From Carallia brachiata (lineage: Eukaryota; Streptophyta; Magnoliopsida; Malpighiales; Rhizophoraceae), in the NCBI GenBank assembly GCA_021464245.1, contig JADCRB010000040.1:8280575-8344574 (forward strand): a stretch of 64,000 nt of DNA, read 5' to 3'. Below the pieces are notes generated by a model. That model had not been told where the DNA came from. It saw nothing but the letters and a program-made list of their open reading frames with translations, and did no database searches. Shown here piece after piece: positions 1 through 12,559 of this stretch. The translations under genes were made by a program, and so were the position numbers. Each line of letters begins with the position of its first letter. Positions within the stretch are counted from its first letter, which is position 1.

Positions 1-854
1 AAAATTAGTGAAAAAAGAAAATTACTTTTGAACAATAAGCATAGTAATATGTCGACTTGCTGGTTGACCCGAATTTGAGTGATCCGAACCTGCACTCGAC
101 TCAAACGTGATATGACCCACAAGTAACCCAACCTAAAATTACTTAAATTCAAAGTTATCTAATCGAAACCTGACCCAATCTATGCATTTGACACCTCTAG
201 GTTCATCCAATACTTGCACTTTCAATAAGTGAAAAGCTCCCAAACCGCCGCTAGTTGCTCCCTTTCGTTTAATTTCTCTGTGTTGGGTTGGAGTATTACA
301 ATTTTTGGTTAGATGCATAAACTAACTAATAGAGTAAATTTTAGGTCCAAATACGTTAATATGCACACAATTAATATCCCTAAATGCTCTCAAATGATTC
401 GAATTCAAAGTGACCTAATCAACACGACCCAACCCACCCACGTGTTTGACACCTCTACGTTCTGATTTTAAGACATTATTAATCGGAAAGCTTTGGCAGT
501 CTACCACAAAGCAATGTAAAACACTCACAAAAACTTAAGGATCAAGTTTGTTCCAATAAATAAATAAATAAATAAAAAGAAAAGAAGAAGAAGAAAATGT
601 ATATTTTTCAGAATATTGTGAAAGTTCCATTTTGGGGTTATAATTGCTGCAGACGTCTAGGCTTTATCCACTACTTTTTGTTAGTATTTATGCTCAACAT
701 ATGAGCAGAACTACACGAGTCCATATGTAGAGGCCCGAGCTAGCACAGCTCAATCTCGCTAATATTGGTGAGAATGTTTGGATTTTCGATGTTATTGGCA
801 ATGATGTAAGGCTTGCAGTTTCCAGTGACTGAATAAAATTATGTCTTGTTTTTC

Positions 855-888
<34 letters not shown>

Positions 889-1094
889 TTGATATTGTTT
901 TGGGTCGGGTTTGAACAGGTTTGAATTCGAGTTACTTTGGATTCGGTCTTGCTGGTTATGTCATTTTCGAGTTAGATTCAAACAATTTTCTTTGGAGAGG
1001 TTCACATCGGTTATTGGGTTGGATCGATTTTTGACGCACCTACGCGGAAGCATGTACAAAGTCTGCAGCTCCAACGAGTGTACTATCTAAGCGC
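1..1094. other. Left flank, repeat-rich noncoding DNA
   Basis: No gene is seen. The stretch holds fragments typical of plant dispersed repeats. At about 640-872 a segment ends in a run of A (855-872) directly followed by a TA microsatellite (872-889). It is preceded by text resembling the 3' end of plant LINEs, so it may be a short truncated retro-insert. The motif 'tttgacacctct' recurs near 187 and 448, and a related 'gggtcgggtttgaa' text sits at 903, suggesting small non-autonomous DNA elements. None could be bounded with confidence. Confidence 0.4.
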
Positions 1095-1486
1095 CCTTTA
1101 CATTAGCTGTTTTAATGGCAGGAAGTTACACCAACGGGGGTGACGCATTTAGCATTATAACAATTTGCACCTTTATGCATGTAAGCGTAGATTATTATGA
1201 CATGAAAAACCCAACAAAAGTTACGTTGATGGTAATAAACTCATTGCAGTGAATAACGGTTAATCTTATTTAGCAAAACATAAAAACGGTATTACTTGAT
1301 CAATCAGAAAAATGGGCACACACATTTTGGGGACACACATTTAGGGTCTATTTGCTTTGGCTTTTGAAATTAATTGGCGACTTAAAAATAATAGCTGATA
1401 GCTAAAATTTGATGGTCAAAAGTTAATAGCTGAAAGAAAAAACATCAGTGTTTAGTAAAACAAATAATAATTGTTGTCATTACCCG

Positions 1487-1812
1487 CAAGAGAAAATGTT
1501 TGGATTCAAACTGGTCAGTCAAATGAGAGAACCAAACTTATGTTTCAAAGTGCAACTGTTTTGATACTTTAAATAAAAATTGTTATTTTTGAAAATTTTT
1601 TTTTTGAGAAATTTTTTTTTAGTACATAATATGTGAGATCGGTACTTTAAGTTATAAGATAACATCTATTTAGTTTTAGATTTTAGATTCAATTTTTTAT
1701 TTTTCTGATTCACATTTTATCAATATATAGTTACACTTTATTAAGTGGCAATTGCATTTCTTATTTAACTTAGAGCTGCAAAATTCGGCTCCCCAATTCG
1801 AGTCCGTACCAG
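1487..1812. mobile_element. Small insertion in the left arm, unclassified
   Basis: The right arm runs straight from the counterpart of 'ttgttgtcattac' (1,471-1,484) to the counterpart of 'aagtgataatt' (1,823). This roughly 320-bp segment is therefore an insertion, or a deletion in the other arm. It is AT-rich with T runs at about 1,599-1,620. Near 1,795 'attcgagtcc' resembles a polymerase III B box, but I found no convincing A box or tail. I see no coding capacity and cannot name the family. Confidence 0.45.
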
Positions 1813-2580
1813 CACCCTGCGTGCGAAGTGATAATTAAGGTGATTGAACCAAATATGATCTTAGTCGGACATTTCACCACATCATGTTTTGTCTCTTTAT
1901 ATGTAAGTGAATGAAGGATAAAGGCAAAATAGAAAAAGTTTAGAGAAAAATGATATGGAAATAGTGTGGAGGAGGAGTTTCGAAACATATTTTTATCCTT
2001 TCCCTTGCATGCCATTTGCAAGATGAACATAAATATATGTACAGAATTTTTGTGTTCAGATTAATATTTCAAATACAATAAAACTGATAATTTTAATAAC
2101 AAGATTGCTAATTTTACCAACAAAAATTAAAAATTATAATTTTTTCATAACAAATATTATAAATTTTGTCCAAACACTATCAATTTTATTTTATTTAAAA
2201 TGCCAATTGAAACACCAATTCTACACACTAATAAATGATATGGAAAAAAGATGATGAAAATACTTGCTGGCATGCGGGAGGAAGGATAGTAGTTTCGACA
2301 TTTTGTCCTTAATTACCTGATACATCCAACTAGTTTCACGGTGAGAAATAAACAACTCTACCTCCTTTCTACTGATGAAAATTTAATTGATAGGTTTGGG
2401 CATTGGAGCAGGCAAATTTTGGATATCTAATAGACAATATTAAAATAATAAAATATGATTTTTTTAGATTGATTAAAACATTTTCAAATAAAAATCAATT
2501 AAATTAAGTTTACTTTTATAAGTAATTAGTTGAGTGAAATTAAAATTAAAAATGATTTGGATTATTGACAATGTTAATTA

Positions 2581-4907
2581 TTGTCATGTCCCAAAGCACA
2601 TCTAGCGTCGATGGCGCCGAAAAAGTCAATGTGCTGCTGATGTACCCTATTACCCAATCTCCAAATAGTTTCTAACTCCTAAGGACTTAGTTAAGTGGTG
2701 CTGGGATCTTTATCGCCCGACTCACCGTTTAGTCGGGTAGGCATTATCATGAACGAAAGTCAAATTACTTTAAAGTCATTGCCCGAATCTCTTTGGCTAT
2801 ACTTTATCTTTCTCATTTTGTTACCATATTAATTTTTATTTACATTAATTATTCTTAGTATATCAATATTTAGTTGGACTCGGGTTTATACAAAAAGAAA
2901 CACATTTTTTATTATATACAACACACTAAACTCTTTGTACAAACTGGAAATAGGTTACATTGGGGTGAGGGGAGTAGCTGCTCCTACAGTTATTAACTGG
3001 AAGACTCCTGACATCTATTTTATACAAACTACCATGCTTGACCCTCAGGTCTTAATGGTCCTTTGTTATTATTGTCTGGCTTGCCCTCACACGACCCTCT
3101 GTATATATCTACAATACGGTCGCATGCTTAGTCGATTGGACGAGGAAAGTGCAATCGTTTAGTCATCTTGAGGGTCATCTCTACGAACCATAGTGTAACT
3201 GGCATCTACAACGTGTAGCAATAGGTCACTATTTGATTCAAAGATTATAGATCTCATACCTTGAGTCTGGGGCAACATGATGATCACTAGCTAGACCATT
3301 ACCTGTCATCACCAGGTGGGTGAGTACAAATAATACTTAGTAAATGGTGCTATGCATGAATGCGATGAACATGTCATAAAACATGAAATGCATATGTCAC
3401 TCACAAGAACAATCCAATATCTTTTCCTTTTTATTGATCCTCGTGATCTTACACATTCTTGAATCTTACCTTTCATGATGTTTCTCATTTTTTTACTGGA
3501 TTGTCAAGCAAGTGACCTAGGGTTTGTTTACTTTATCATCAATATAAAATAATTTCATCACTTTTCATGAATGAAGATGCATGTTCACCAAAATCAAGGT
3601 GTATATTAACTTTTCATATGGTGTATATTAACTTTTCATTTGGCCAATTTGACTCTTATCTAGTGGTACCAAAATTGCATCAGCTACCACACTAGAGCCA
3701 AACCTGACTTAGTTGTACTGGAACCATCATCTATTACCAATTGGTTAGAAACATTTTTATAAAGCCTAGGCCTTGTATCACATGCCAAGTCCTGATGAAA
3801 ACATTTTCATGCTTAAAAACATTCACGTAAATTTAATTTTCTCGCAACTTTGTTTCTCATTCTAATGCAACCATTATTCGTGCATGCGTGTACATGCTCC
3901 ATTAAGTATACATGCATTTATGAATATGTACAATGATATAGAATTCTATCTAAACACATAAAACATCAAACAATTCACCAGCTCTATGGCACCCGTGCTT
4001 GGCTATCGGGGTCCAACGACTGTTTCTTGCGGGAGAGGGCAAGCAACTTGGCTTTTAATGTCGTTTGAACCTTTTTCCTAATTTATGGTTTTATTCTCAA
4101 ACCTTTCCCTTATTTACAATTTAGCCCTCAAACTTTTTCGAAATTATGATTTTGCCACTATCTCATCTTTTTACTCCAAATTACCAATTTACCCTTCCAA
4201 GTTCATCACGTTATCAATTAAGTCCTCATTAACTAAACTTTTCGGTTTAGTCCCTAACTTATTTAAAATTTTCATTTTAACAAGTTTTTGCAAATTAAAC
4301 CTGATTAAGCATCGTTTGTGTCCAAATTAGGTAATTAACGGATGATTAACCAAATTAGCTCCAAACTCAATTTCTCTCTCCTGTTTCTCTATGGGCTGAG
4401 AGTCTCTCTCCTCTCCCTCTCTTCGACTCTAGCTCAATTCTAACTCGTTAGTTGTTTTTCTGTCTCTAGCCTAGGGTTTTCATGTCTAAGGTTACTTGCA
4501 ACACAAAAAGTCAAAAATCAAAGCCTCAAAACCTCTCTCCCTTCCCCTTACCTTGGCCGAATACCCCCTCTCTCTTTCTCTCAGTTCCTTGCACCCCAAG
4601 CTTCAATTAACCTATCAAACTAGGTTTTTGAAAACTCTTTCCTTTAACTTGCTCCCCAACTCATCAAATTCCCTTTAAACACTCCCTCTCTCTCTCTCTC
4701 TCTCTCCCATTTTCTTCTGTTTTAAGCTACCAAAAATCAATCAAGGCTCACAAACATGAATACCAAGCCTCAAAATAGAAAATAAATCAATCAAAACAAA
4801 CCTCTCGCCCTCTCTCTCTTGATTTTTCTTTCATTTTAAGCTACAAAAAGTCGATTAAGGCTCACAAATAAGTAGGCCAAGCATCAAAACACAAGCAAAT
4901 CATTCAA

Positions 4908-4944
<37 letters not shown>

Positions 4945-5841
4945 CTGAACCCCTCTCTCTCCCTCTCTCGGTTTTTCTATCTTTTATGCAATCAAAATTC
5001 AATTAAAATTCACAAACAAAAGCTCCAAACATCAAAAGACATGAATTAACAATCAAACAAAGTGAAAGGACATCAAAATAAACTAAAAAAAATTCAACTT
5101 TTGAAATTAAAAGAAAATAAAAACTTGAAATGATAGTTGAAAACACCAGTCACAAGCTATGTTAGTTTGTCAAGCTCAATGAGCTGATCTTTGATGAGCG
5201 CTCTGTTTATTTTTTTGATTTATTTCTCTTTTTTTTCGCTTCTCTCACCTTCGTTCTCTCTCTGTGTCTCTCTCTCCCCATCTCTCTTGCTCTCTGTCTT
5301 TCTTTCTTGAACAAACACAGCCGACCTTGCGTTTTAACGATTTTATATTTTTCAATAATATTATATAATTATTTAATCTATTTTTTATTTATATCAAATA
5401 TTAAATCATTATTTTTTGTAAATTAACCACCTATGTATCATTTTGCTTTTATTGAATTTTAATTAGTTTAATCAATTCCAATTTGTCCCCAATCAGGGTT
5501 TTTAGGGTTTTATAAATTTTATTTAGCATCAATTAATCACAATTAAAATTAATTGCAATTAAGGTCCACAAATTTTACTTAAGTCCTAAGTAATTCTGAT
5601 TAATGGCTGTTTAACCCTAATTAGCTTTCGTTGGTCACGTTTAGTCTGATTTGAGCTAGATTAGGGCTTTAGTCTAAATTAACTATTCCTAGAGCTAACT
5701 AGTTCTACTTAAAATGAAGTTAAGCCTATCTCTCCCCGTTTTCTATCTTAGATTAGTTTCTATAATCTAAATGCATGTTATTAAACATTTGCATGTAACT
5801 GGACTGACGTCGTGGTCCTAATAAAAAGGAATTGAGGGCTA
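2581..5841. mobile_element. 3.3-kb LTR-like insertion (possible solo LTR of a large gypsy element)
   Basis: The right arm reads continuously across this point (around 22,030), so 2,581-5,841 is an insertion. It begins TTGTCATGTCCC, close to the TGT-ATGTCCC style start of large plant Ty3/gypsy LTRs. Short 'aatta' text flanks both ends and may be the 5-bp target duplication. It has no convincing open reading frame. The short ORFs at 2,935, 4,085 and 4,496 show no recognisable domain. Length and lack of coding favour a solo LTR or a large retrotransposon derivative. The right end lacks a clean CA, so it may be trimmed. The family is not proven. Confidence 0.5.
4377..5300. repeat. CT-microsatellite-punctuated tandem repeat
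   Basis: Units of roughly 110-130 bp recur three to four times. Each has a (CT)n tract followed by text such as 'ttttaagctac-aaaa-tc' and 'aaggctcacaaa'. The longest CT tracts are at about 4,685-4,707 and 4,912-4,939, with further pyrimidine-rich stretches near 4,380-4,440 and 5,255-5,300. The array lies inside the 3.3-kb LTR-like insertion. Confidence 0.75.
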
Positions 5842-6510
5842 AAATTACTCTAGTTAATTTTTTTTTTTAGGCTTCTAATTGAGTTTGAAAAATAATATGA
5901 AATTAAAATTGAATGAGAGAATTTTTAGTTATGGTTGTCACTCTAGTTAATTTAAAAGTATTTTTAAAAAAATAGATTTACTAATATTTTTAGAATTCAA
6001 ATCAATTTTATTAATATTAAAATTTTTTTTTTAAATTAAGGAGAAGCCGTTGTTAGTTTATACTTAGGTAACAAATGGGTTGGTTAATATTTATATAGAC
6101 ATTAAATATTTCATGCATACAATTTTATTAATAAAAGCATTATTTATTTTTAGTATTGTTTACATGCATAATATTATTATCGATAATCTTAAATGATAAA
6201 TTCTTCAAGACAAACATATTTGGTAAAAAAAAAATATAATTGGATTAAAATTATGATATACTTATTATATATAAGTATTATTCACATTTATTATGCTATT
6301 AAGATTGGATATCAATAAAGTCGTGAGACTTGCACACGCACATATAATATTCCTTTTTTATGAACAAAATAGTCATACACTAAAATATGTAGATACTTGA
6401 AAAACTTGGGGGTGCTTGTTAGATAAATAATTTCATTAATTGACTCATTATGAGAATTTTCAAAAGAAAATTACTTGTCTATCTGTGAAAGTGCTCATGT
6501 GATGGTTGTC

Positions 6511-6528
6511 TAAGTGATCCTTATACTT
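6511..6528. repeat. Target-site duplication of the LINE (3' side)
   Basis: The 18-bp string taagtgatccttatactt occurs here and again at 11,201-11,218, exactly bracketing the LINE. The other arm of the inverted repeat (about 21,322-21,345) carries one uninterrupted, slightly diverged copy. This confirms it as the target site. Confidence 0.95.
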
Positions 6529-6564
6529 TTTTTTTTTTTGAGAAAGAGAAGGACATAATATTAG

Positions 6565-9500
6565 TCATAGGAAAAATGTTTCGTTTCTAATCAGATCAAA
6601 AACATAATTTAAGCAAAAAATTGAAGACAATGTCTCAGTCGGATAAGCAATAGCCAACTTTGCAATTGCGTGTGCAGCAGCATTTGTGCGACGCTCCGAA
6701 TATGCGACCATGAAGGAAAAGAATGACAGCGCCATAGCCTTGATATCTCCTGCCAGAATTCCCATAGCTATCCAACACTGTTGTCTGCAATGGATACTAT
6801 GAACTGCCTGACTACTATCTGATTCCACCACAACCTTAGCCAAAGGCCTCTCAGTTGCCTCTTTCACTGCCTCTCTTATTGCCATGAGCTATCTCCACAA
6901 CATATCTGCCTGGCAAATATTTAGCCACCAAGAATACAGGTGAGCCCTTGTCATCTCTACAAATCACCCCCATGCCGATCCCTTCATTACTCCAAGCAAT
7001 ATCAGTGTCTATCTTGAAATACCCCACTGTCGGTGGTTGCCAATTAGCCTGCGACAATCCTATTCTCGCTGAACTTTGCACTCCTGTCTCCCTTTTATAA
7101 TCATCCAAAAGGTCAAGGACAGTTGTAATTACCTGTGCAGGTGACCGACACTCACCCTCGTAAATATGATAATTCCTTGAGTTCCAGATAGACCATGCAA
7201 ACATACACACCATTTCAACAGCAACAGAGTTTGCATGCTCTAATATCCGCCAGAACCAGTCCTCAAAAGACAATTGTTCAACCATATTTAAACGGACTCA
7301 CAAAGGGCTAAGAAACCATATTTTCATAGACCGTTCATAGTTAAGCAACGCATGAGTGACCAATTCAACACCAATACCACAAAAAATGCATTTTGTAGGG
7401 ACTTGGACACCACAACCCTGCAAACCCTCATTCACTGGCAATACACCCTTTAAAGCTCTCCAAATGAAATGCTTAATTTTGTTTGGAATTTTGCATGCCC
7501 AAAGCTTTTTCCATAGCCTACCACCATTTGAAGAAGATGCACCAATTTGATTATTTAGGCTCTTGGCCTTCGCCGGTGCTTAGGCCGATTTAACTGAATA
7601 AGTTCCATCCTGACTATAGTGCCAAATCAATCTATCCTCCGTAGCTCTGTAACTAATTGGGATTGAGATAATTTGAGTTGCTTCAGATGGCATGAACAAT
7701 TGGTCCACTAGCCCCATCCTCCAATGCTTGGTGTCCCGATCAATTAAGGAGGATACAAACATTGCCTCAGTTTCCCGCCTGGGGGAGCAAACTCAAAAAC
7801 CATTCTGATCTGGAAGCCAGGGATCAGACCAGATTCTAAGTGTTTCACCATTCCCTACTTGCTAGGGAGCAGCAAAGGCCTTGCACCCATGATACTTCGC
7901 CAAGTATAGCTCAAATTAATACCTAGCTCTGCATGCAAAAAGGATTTACCATAGTAGTACCGGGTTTGCAATATTCTTGCGAATAACGACTGGGGGTGTG
8001 AAACAAGTCTCCAAGCCTGCTTACCAAGCATGGCTAAATTAAATTCTCTGAAATCTCAGTAGCCCAGACCCCCCACTAATTTTGAAGTTGTCATTCTGTC
8101 CCATGATAGCTAATGGATTTTTCAATTAGTCTCAGAACTGCCCCACCAAAATTGTTTACCAGGATAGCAATATCTTCACAGGGCGTTTTTGGTAACAGGA
8201 AGTAGCTCATTAAATATGTAGGTATAGATTGAAGAACAGATTTTACGAGTACTTCTTTCCCAGCCCGTGACAATTTTTTCTCTTCCCACCCGGCTACACG
8301 CTTGCATACCCTATCCAACACTTGGTTGAAGGCTTGTTTTTTAGAAAAACTTACACTCATTGGCATCCCCAAATACTTTTGGTGGGATTGAACAGCCACA
8401 ATCCCCAAACATTCTTGAATAGAATTTCTCACTTCATCATCGACATTATGACTGAAGGACAGTTCTATTTTGCTCATATTCACCTTTTGTCCATAGGCTT
8501 GTTCATACAAGCTCAAAATGTTATTTAGTCTTTCAGCTTCCACCATTGTAACAGAGGAGAATATCAAGCTATCATCAGCACAAAAACAAATGGGTTGTGA
8601 CAAATTTTAATGCCATGAATTTCACCTTTAGTGGCAGCATCCATAAGTAAGGAAGACAAACCTTCTGCACATAGAATGAACAGGTATGGAGATATGGGGT
8701 CACCTTGTTTGAGACCATAGGAGGGGCGAAAAATAGACCGTGGTGTGGAATTTACCACCACTGAGTATGAGATTGATGATACACATCTAATGACAAGCTG
8801 TACCCACCTTTCAGCAAATCCCATTCGTAGCATAATTTTTTCTAGGAAGTTCCATTCCACGCGATCATATGCTTTGCTCATGTCAAGCTTTAAGGCCATA
8901 TATCCTCTCTTCCCAGAATATTTATTTTTCATCTAATGAAAAATTTCATAAGCCACAAAGGCATTATCAGTAATATGCCTTCTCGGTACAAAAGCATACT
9001 GAGTCTCAGAAATAATCTGGGGCAGCAAGAATTTTAAACGGTTCGCCATGGCTTTTGAGACAACTTTATAAATGACGTTACACAAACTAATTGGCCGAAA
9101 CTCAGAACATCGATTCAGAGAATTTACCTTAGGAATCAAGCAGAGGTGTGTATGATTGATTGATGCTGGATCCCCTTGGTTGTTAAGGATGTCTAGAGCT
9201 TTAGCCACAACTGTCTCCCCCACTATTTGCCAGTGTTTCTGAAAGAAATATGCGGGAAAGCCATCTGGTCCTGGAGCTTTATGGGGGTTAATTTGGTGCA
9301 ATGCTTGGAAAACCTCTTCATAAGTGAACAATGTTGTTAATTGATCATTCATCGGTTCCATCACCATTGGCCAAACACATTCAAGAACCACGTGCTCATT
9401 CAAAGTGCCTTGTGACATGTATAAAATTGCAAATTGATCAGTTAAGGCTTGACCCACCTTCTCATCCGACCTGAACCATTGTCCCTCCTCATTCATGATT

Positions 9501-10646
9501 TGGCGAATGAAATTTCTTCTTTTTCGACTAGTAGCCTTAGCATGAAAGAAGGAAGTATTATAATCCCCCTCTCTGAGCCATGACACATGGGAATGCTGCT
9601 ACCACATTATCCTCTTTCTTTAGTAGTTCATCAATTTCTCGTTGTAGTTCTTTAATAGCTTGGAAAGTCACATCTGAAGGGGCCCGTTTTTCCAATTTAG
9701 CCTTTTTTGCCTCAAATCTCGAATTTGCTGATTGACATTACCAAAGAATTCCTTCTCCCACCTCTTGAGAGGCCGACTGCACACATGTGTAATTCTAGGA
9801 AAATCCAGCGTAGACCTACTTGACAAAGCCTCCTTCCAAGCCTTTTCAACAACTTGTGCACATGTTGGGTCTCTATCCCACATCCACTTAAACCTAAACA
9901 TTTTTTTCTTCACAGTATCTTTATAGTTTGCTGGAAGTAAATAAATCATAATGGGATTATGGTATGAGCCAAAATGTGGAAGATTTTGAACTCTGCAAAC
10001 TGGAAATAAGCTTAAGAGATCCCGTGTTACAAAAGCTTAGTCCAACCTTTCCAAAATATTTTCTATTCCGCCTCGACCATTAGACCACGTAAAGGCTCGG
10101 CCAGTGTAATCTAAATCCTCTAACTGACACTCTTCCACAGCTCTTTGGAAATCCATCATATAATGTCCTGGTCTTGGTCTACCTCCCCGTTTCTCACTCG
10201 AAGAAAGGATTTCAATAAAATCCCCGCAACATAACCATGGCAAACATTGTGAGAGGCGAAGGGTGTGCAATAGATCTCAGGATAGATGCTTTTCCTCATC
10301 CGTAGGCCATGCATAAAAATCGGTAAATCTCCATTCTAAATTCTGCATTGAATCAGCAACACTGGAGTCAATATGGTGCAGTGAAAAGGATTTGAGGCTT
10401 ACAGAGACATTATCTTTCTAGAACAAAGCTAGACCCCCACTTCTTTGTCGTCCAGAACCTTCACAGTCTACAAAAATTCCATTTGGAAAATGAACTTACT
10501 GTTTGATTTTTGTCCATCTCAAAAGCTTTCAACCTGGTCTCCATAAGGAACAATATGGTGGGAGCTTCAAGTTGTAACAACTTTTTAAATCTCTGAATTG
10601 CTCACAGGTTCCCAAGCCCACGACAATTCCAGCTCAAACAATTCAT
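6565..10646 (-). pseudogene. LINE ORF2: endonuclease / reverse transcriptase / RNase H, broken
   Basis: The frame opens at 10,646 with MNCLSWNCRGLGN, the hallmark start of the plant LINE apurinic-type endonuclease. More endonuclease follows at 10,270-10,037, with the GDFN-type motif changed to CGDFIE. A linker at 9,949-9,668 contains WEKEFFGN. The reverse transcriptase occupies 9,586-8,091 and includes HKAPGPDGFP, FRPISLCNV and GLKQGDPISPYLF. A frameshift falls just before the catalytic box, read as CADDSLIF rather than FADDSLIF, at about 8,580. The zinc-binding region (RLIWHYSQDGTYSVKSA) is at 7,762-7,580. RNase H (YFKIDTDIAW, VVVESDSSQAV) spans 7,285-6,565 with another frameshift near 6,870. 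Frame breaks throughout make it non-functional. Confidence 0.93.
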
Positions 10647-10651
10647 GGCTC

Positions 10652-11110
10652 TCAGCGAGGCTGTTGAGCAGTCCCCGCCTTTGAAAAAAACGATTTATTG
10701 TGCTGAAGAACAGGGGAAGAAGTCTTTGCTTTCTTTGAGCTTCCCTCGAGTAAACATTCTTGGTCACTCTGTGAGTTCTGATTTTGTTTTCTTTTACCAA
10801 CCAGCTCAGCATATTGTCCTTGTTTAAAGGAACCCCTAGCTCGAGTAACACGTTTGAACTTCTTCTGACTTAACGACACAAACTCATCGGCTGTAGTGTT
10901 CTGGGTTACGGATTCTATGGCCTTGCCATCTAATCCAGATAAACAGTTTTGGGAGGTAGGCCTCGTGTTCATAAGAGCATTGGGTTTTGAGACATGAGCT
11001 AGGTCGAAACACATATTCTCACTAGGGGTATTTGGGGTTTATGTATCCAAGCTAGTCACATCAGCCAAATAATGAGAATAATTTACGGGAATACCTTTCG
11101 TCCCAGAATT
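10652..11110 (-). pseudogene. LINE ORF1 C-terminal fragment
   Basis: An open stretch (11,014-10,652) immediately upstream of the endonuclease start is rich in Lys, Ser and Gln. It has a basic run around SQKKFKRVTRARGSF and KKAKTS. This position and composition fit the low-complexity C-terminal end of a plant LINE ORF1 (gag-like) protein. No zinc knuckle is visible, because the element is truncated on this side. The assignment rests on position rather than on a domain. Confidence 0.6.
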
Positions 11111-11200
11111 GGCGAAATTTTTGGAATTTGTTTCCTTTGCCACCTCTTTGTCTGTGATTTATGAGAATAATGAGAATAATTTGTTTCCTTTGCCATCTAA

Positions 11201-11218
11201 TAAGTGATCCTTATACTT
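11201..11218. repeat. Target-site duplication of the LINE (5' side)
   Basis: Second copy of the 18-bp string at 6,511-6,528. Downstream sequence (gatataccaagg) continues the arm alignment that stopped at the LINE tail. Confidence 0.95.
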
Positions 11219-11299
11219 GATATACCAAGGTTCTCATAAAGAAAGTATTATGCTTTTATTTCACTCTTTTTGTTCTTGTGAGAAAAAAAAAAAAAAAGA

Positions 11300-12050
11300 A
11301 AAGTCAAGTTGCAAAAGTCACAGGCTTGTCAAATTTGACCCTAATTTTTCAGATTATTTCAAGTTTGGGTCTAATTTGAGTGAGGATTTTTTTGACAAGA
11401 TTCGAAAAGAGTTATGAGATTGAGTTAATGTTTGACAATTCTAGATCTACATAATAAAAAACTTTAAATTTCAAAACTCATCTCACAAGTAAATTAGTCA
11501 ACTATTGAAAAGGAGATTTTGTTATTGTTTTTTAAGATGATGTTTTCAACGAAAAGTTTTAATTACAGATTAATTGCAAATCTGCAAATTTTGATTCAGA
11601 AAAAGAAATTAAAAATTTAGTTTCCAAACGAATTTTTGTCATATGGCAAGCTTTAATTTTAAATTTTGATTTTAATGTCAAATTCATTAAGAAAGAATAT
11701 AATTCTTTACTTGTCTTCTTATCTAGAGAATTTTTTAGAGAAAAAAAAAGAGGAGAAAATATTACTAAAGAGTCTTTTTGAATGGTAACATATAAAGAAT
11801 AGACTCATTCTTTTGTTACTAATAAATTGCTAGCTTTTATCTCTTTACCTAATAAGTTGACTCTGTTAGTTGAACTAACTCTTAATCTAACCACACTTGA
11901 AAAGAAAATTCCTAAAAATTATCAAGAAACCCTACAAATTACTTTTAGACATTCACGTTCTTCTATCTCTAGTCTATTAACTAGACTACTTCACCAATAT
12001 TTACACAAACTCCTGTATCTTTTAACACAGTAGACCAAACTAAATATTTC
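11300..12050 (+). pseudogene. Endogenous pararetrovirus fragment: end of polyprotein (RNase H) and start of next ORF
   Basis: Plus-strand reading shows decayed coding text. At about 11,600-11,740 it resembles the C-terminal end of the caulimovirid RNase H domain, with a Trp-Gln pair followed by an Asn-Ser...Phe-Leu-x-Arg-Glu-Phe ending. A stop follows, and then a second frame begins at about 11,780 with an ATG. Frameshifts and stops occur throughout. A diverged inverted copy lies at 19,590-20,300 on the other arm. The call rests on motif style and on similarity of layout to the longer copy at 53-58 kb. It has no LTR or gag of a gypsy element. Confidence 0.6.
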
Positions 12051-12089
12051 ATAAAAAGGTCATTTCTTAACTTTTGTTCTCATAGTAAT

Positions 12090-12550
12090 GTCTTTTCAAT
12101 TCCTTGAATAATATCTTCAGGTTCAATTTCTGAAGTCTAAGATTTAGACTCAAATTCTTCTTCTTTTTCAAGAATAATAACATTTTTATCTTCTAATCTT
12201 TACCTTTTAAGTCACTTAATAATTTCACTTATTAGTCTAGATTTTTCTTTATCTTTAGAAATCCTATAATCAGTACCTTGGGAAGGCATAAGTTTAAATA
12301 AAACCAATTTTCCTATTCCTGGTTTAACCATAATAGATTTTGGAATAAGATATTTTGGGCAAGGAATTTGCTCAATTTTTTTCTTCAATTCTTATCATTT
12401 GTTTTCTCATTGTTTGAAGAAAATGTTTGTATAATTTTTCTATTGGATAATATATTCCAATGTGGCTTTGACCATATATAGTTAGACGATAATTTTTCTA
12501 CCTCAAAGTTGAATTGATAATTCCTTTCAGGAATATGTATACTCTTAATA
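12090..12550 (-). pseudogene. Decayed EPRV-like coding fragment, minus strand (movement/coat region?)
   Basis: On the minus strand this interval reads as largely continuous but broken protein-like sequence with an IPERNYQFNF-style stretch near 12,530 and a Lys/Glu-rich tail. With the movement-protein-like piece at 14,290-15,000, also minus strand, it fits the N-terminal half of a caulimovirid polyprotein split by the coding-like repeats at 12,560-13,990. I do not recognise a diagnostic motif in this piece alone. Confidence 0.4.
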
Positions 12551-12559
12551 TTTTTTTTT

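Larger units (their letters stand above)
6529..11200 (-). mobile_element. Non-LTR retrotransposon (plant L1-type LINE), minus strand
   Basis: This 4.67-kb element is bounded by an 18-bp target-site duplication. On the minus strand it ends in a poly(A) tail, seen as poly(T) at 6,527-6,539. Minus-strand order is ORF1 C-terminus, endonuclease, reverse transcriptase, zinc-binding region, RNase H, tail. This is the plant L1-type layout with a C-terminal RNase H. Only the end of ORF1 is present, so the copy is 5'-truncated, as is usual for target-primed insertion. ORF2 carries several frameshifts and stops, so the element is dead. It inserted into the left arm of the giant inverted repeat, and the right arm shows the empty site. 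Confidence 0.95.
1095..11890 (+). repeat. Left arm of a giant inverted repeat (interrupted)
   Basis: Read as reverse complement, this arm matches 31,920 down to about 19,590 in the same order. Collinear blocks are 1,095-1,484, 1,815-2,580, 5,842-6,528 and 11,201-11,890. By eye the sampled blocks are roughly 80-90% identical. Examples: the 'tttagtaaaa' block at 1,450 pairs with 23,535; 'aattttattaataaaagcat' at 6,121 pairs with 21,730; 'ccaaggt' at 11,224 pairs with 21,311. Breaks in the match mark three insertions: 1,487-1,812, 2,581-5,841 and the LINE at 6,529-11,200. The outer edge shares CCTT(T)ACATT with the other arm. The inner end is EPRV-derived. Long-TIR transposon or inverted duplication cannot be decided from this copy alone. 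Confidence 0.85.

Noticed and set aside
855..889. Poly(A)-(TA)n as a retro-element tail proving a LINE
   Set aside because: No target duplication was found and the body is too short. Kept only as a suggestion in the left-flank entry.
2935..3162. 75-codon ORF inside the LTR-like insert
   Set aside because: No domain, no homologous counterpart, and codon content typical of random AT-rich sequence.
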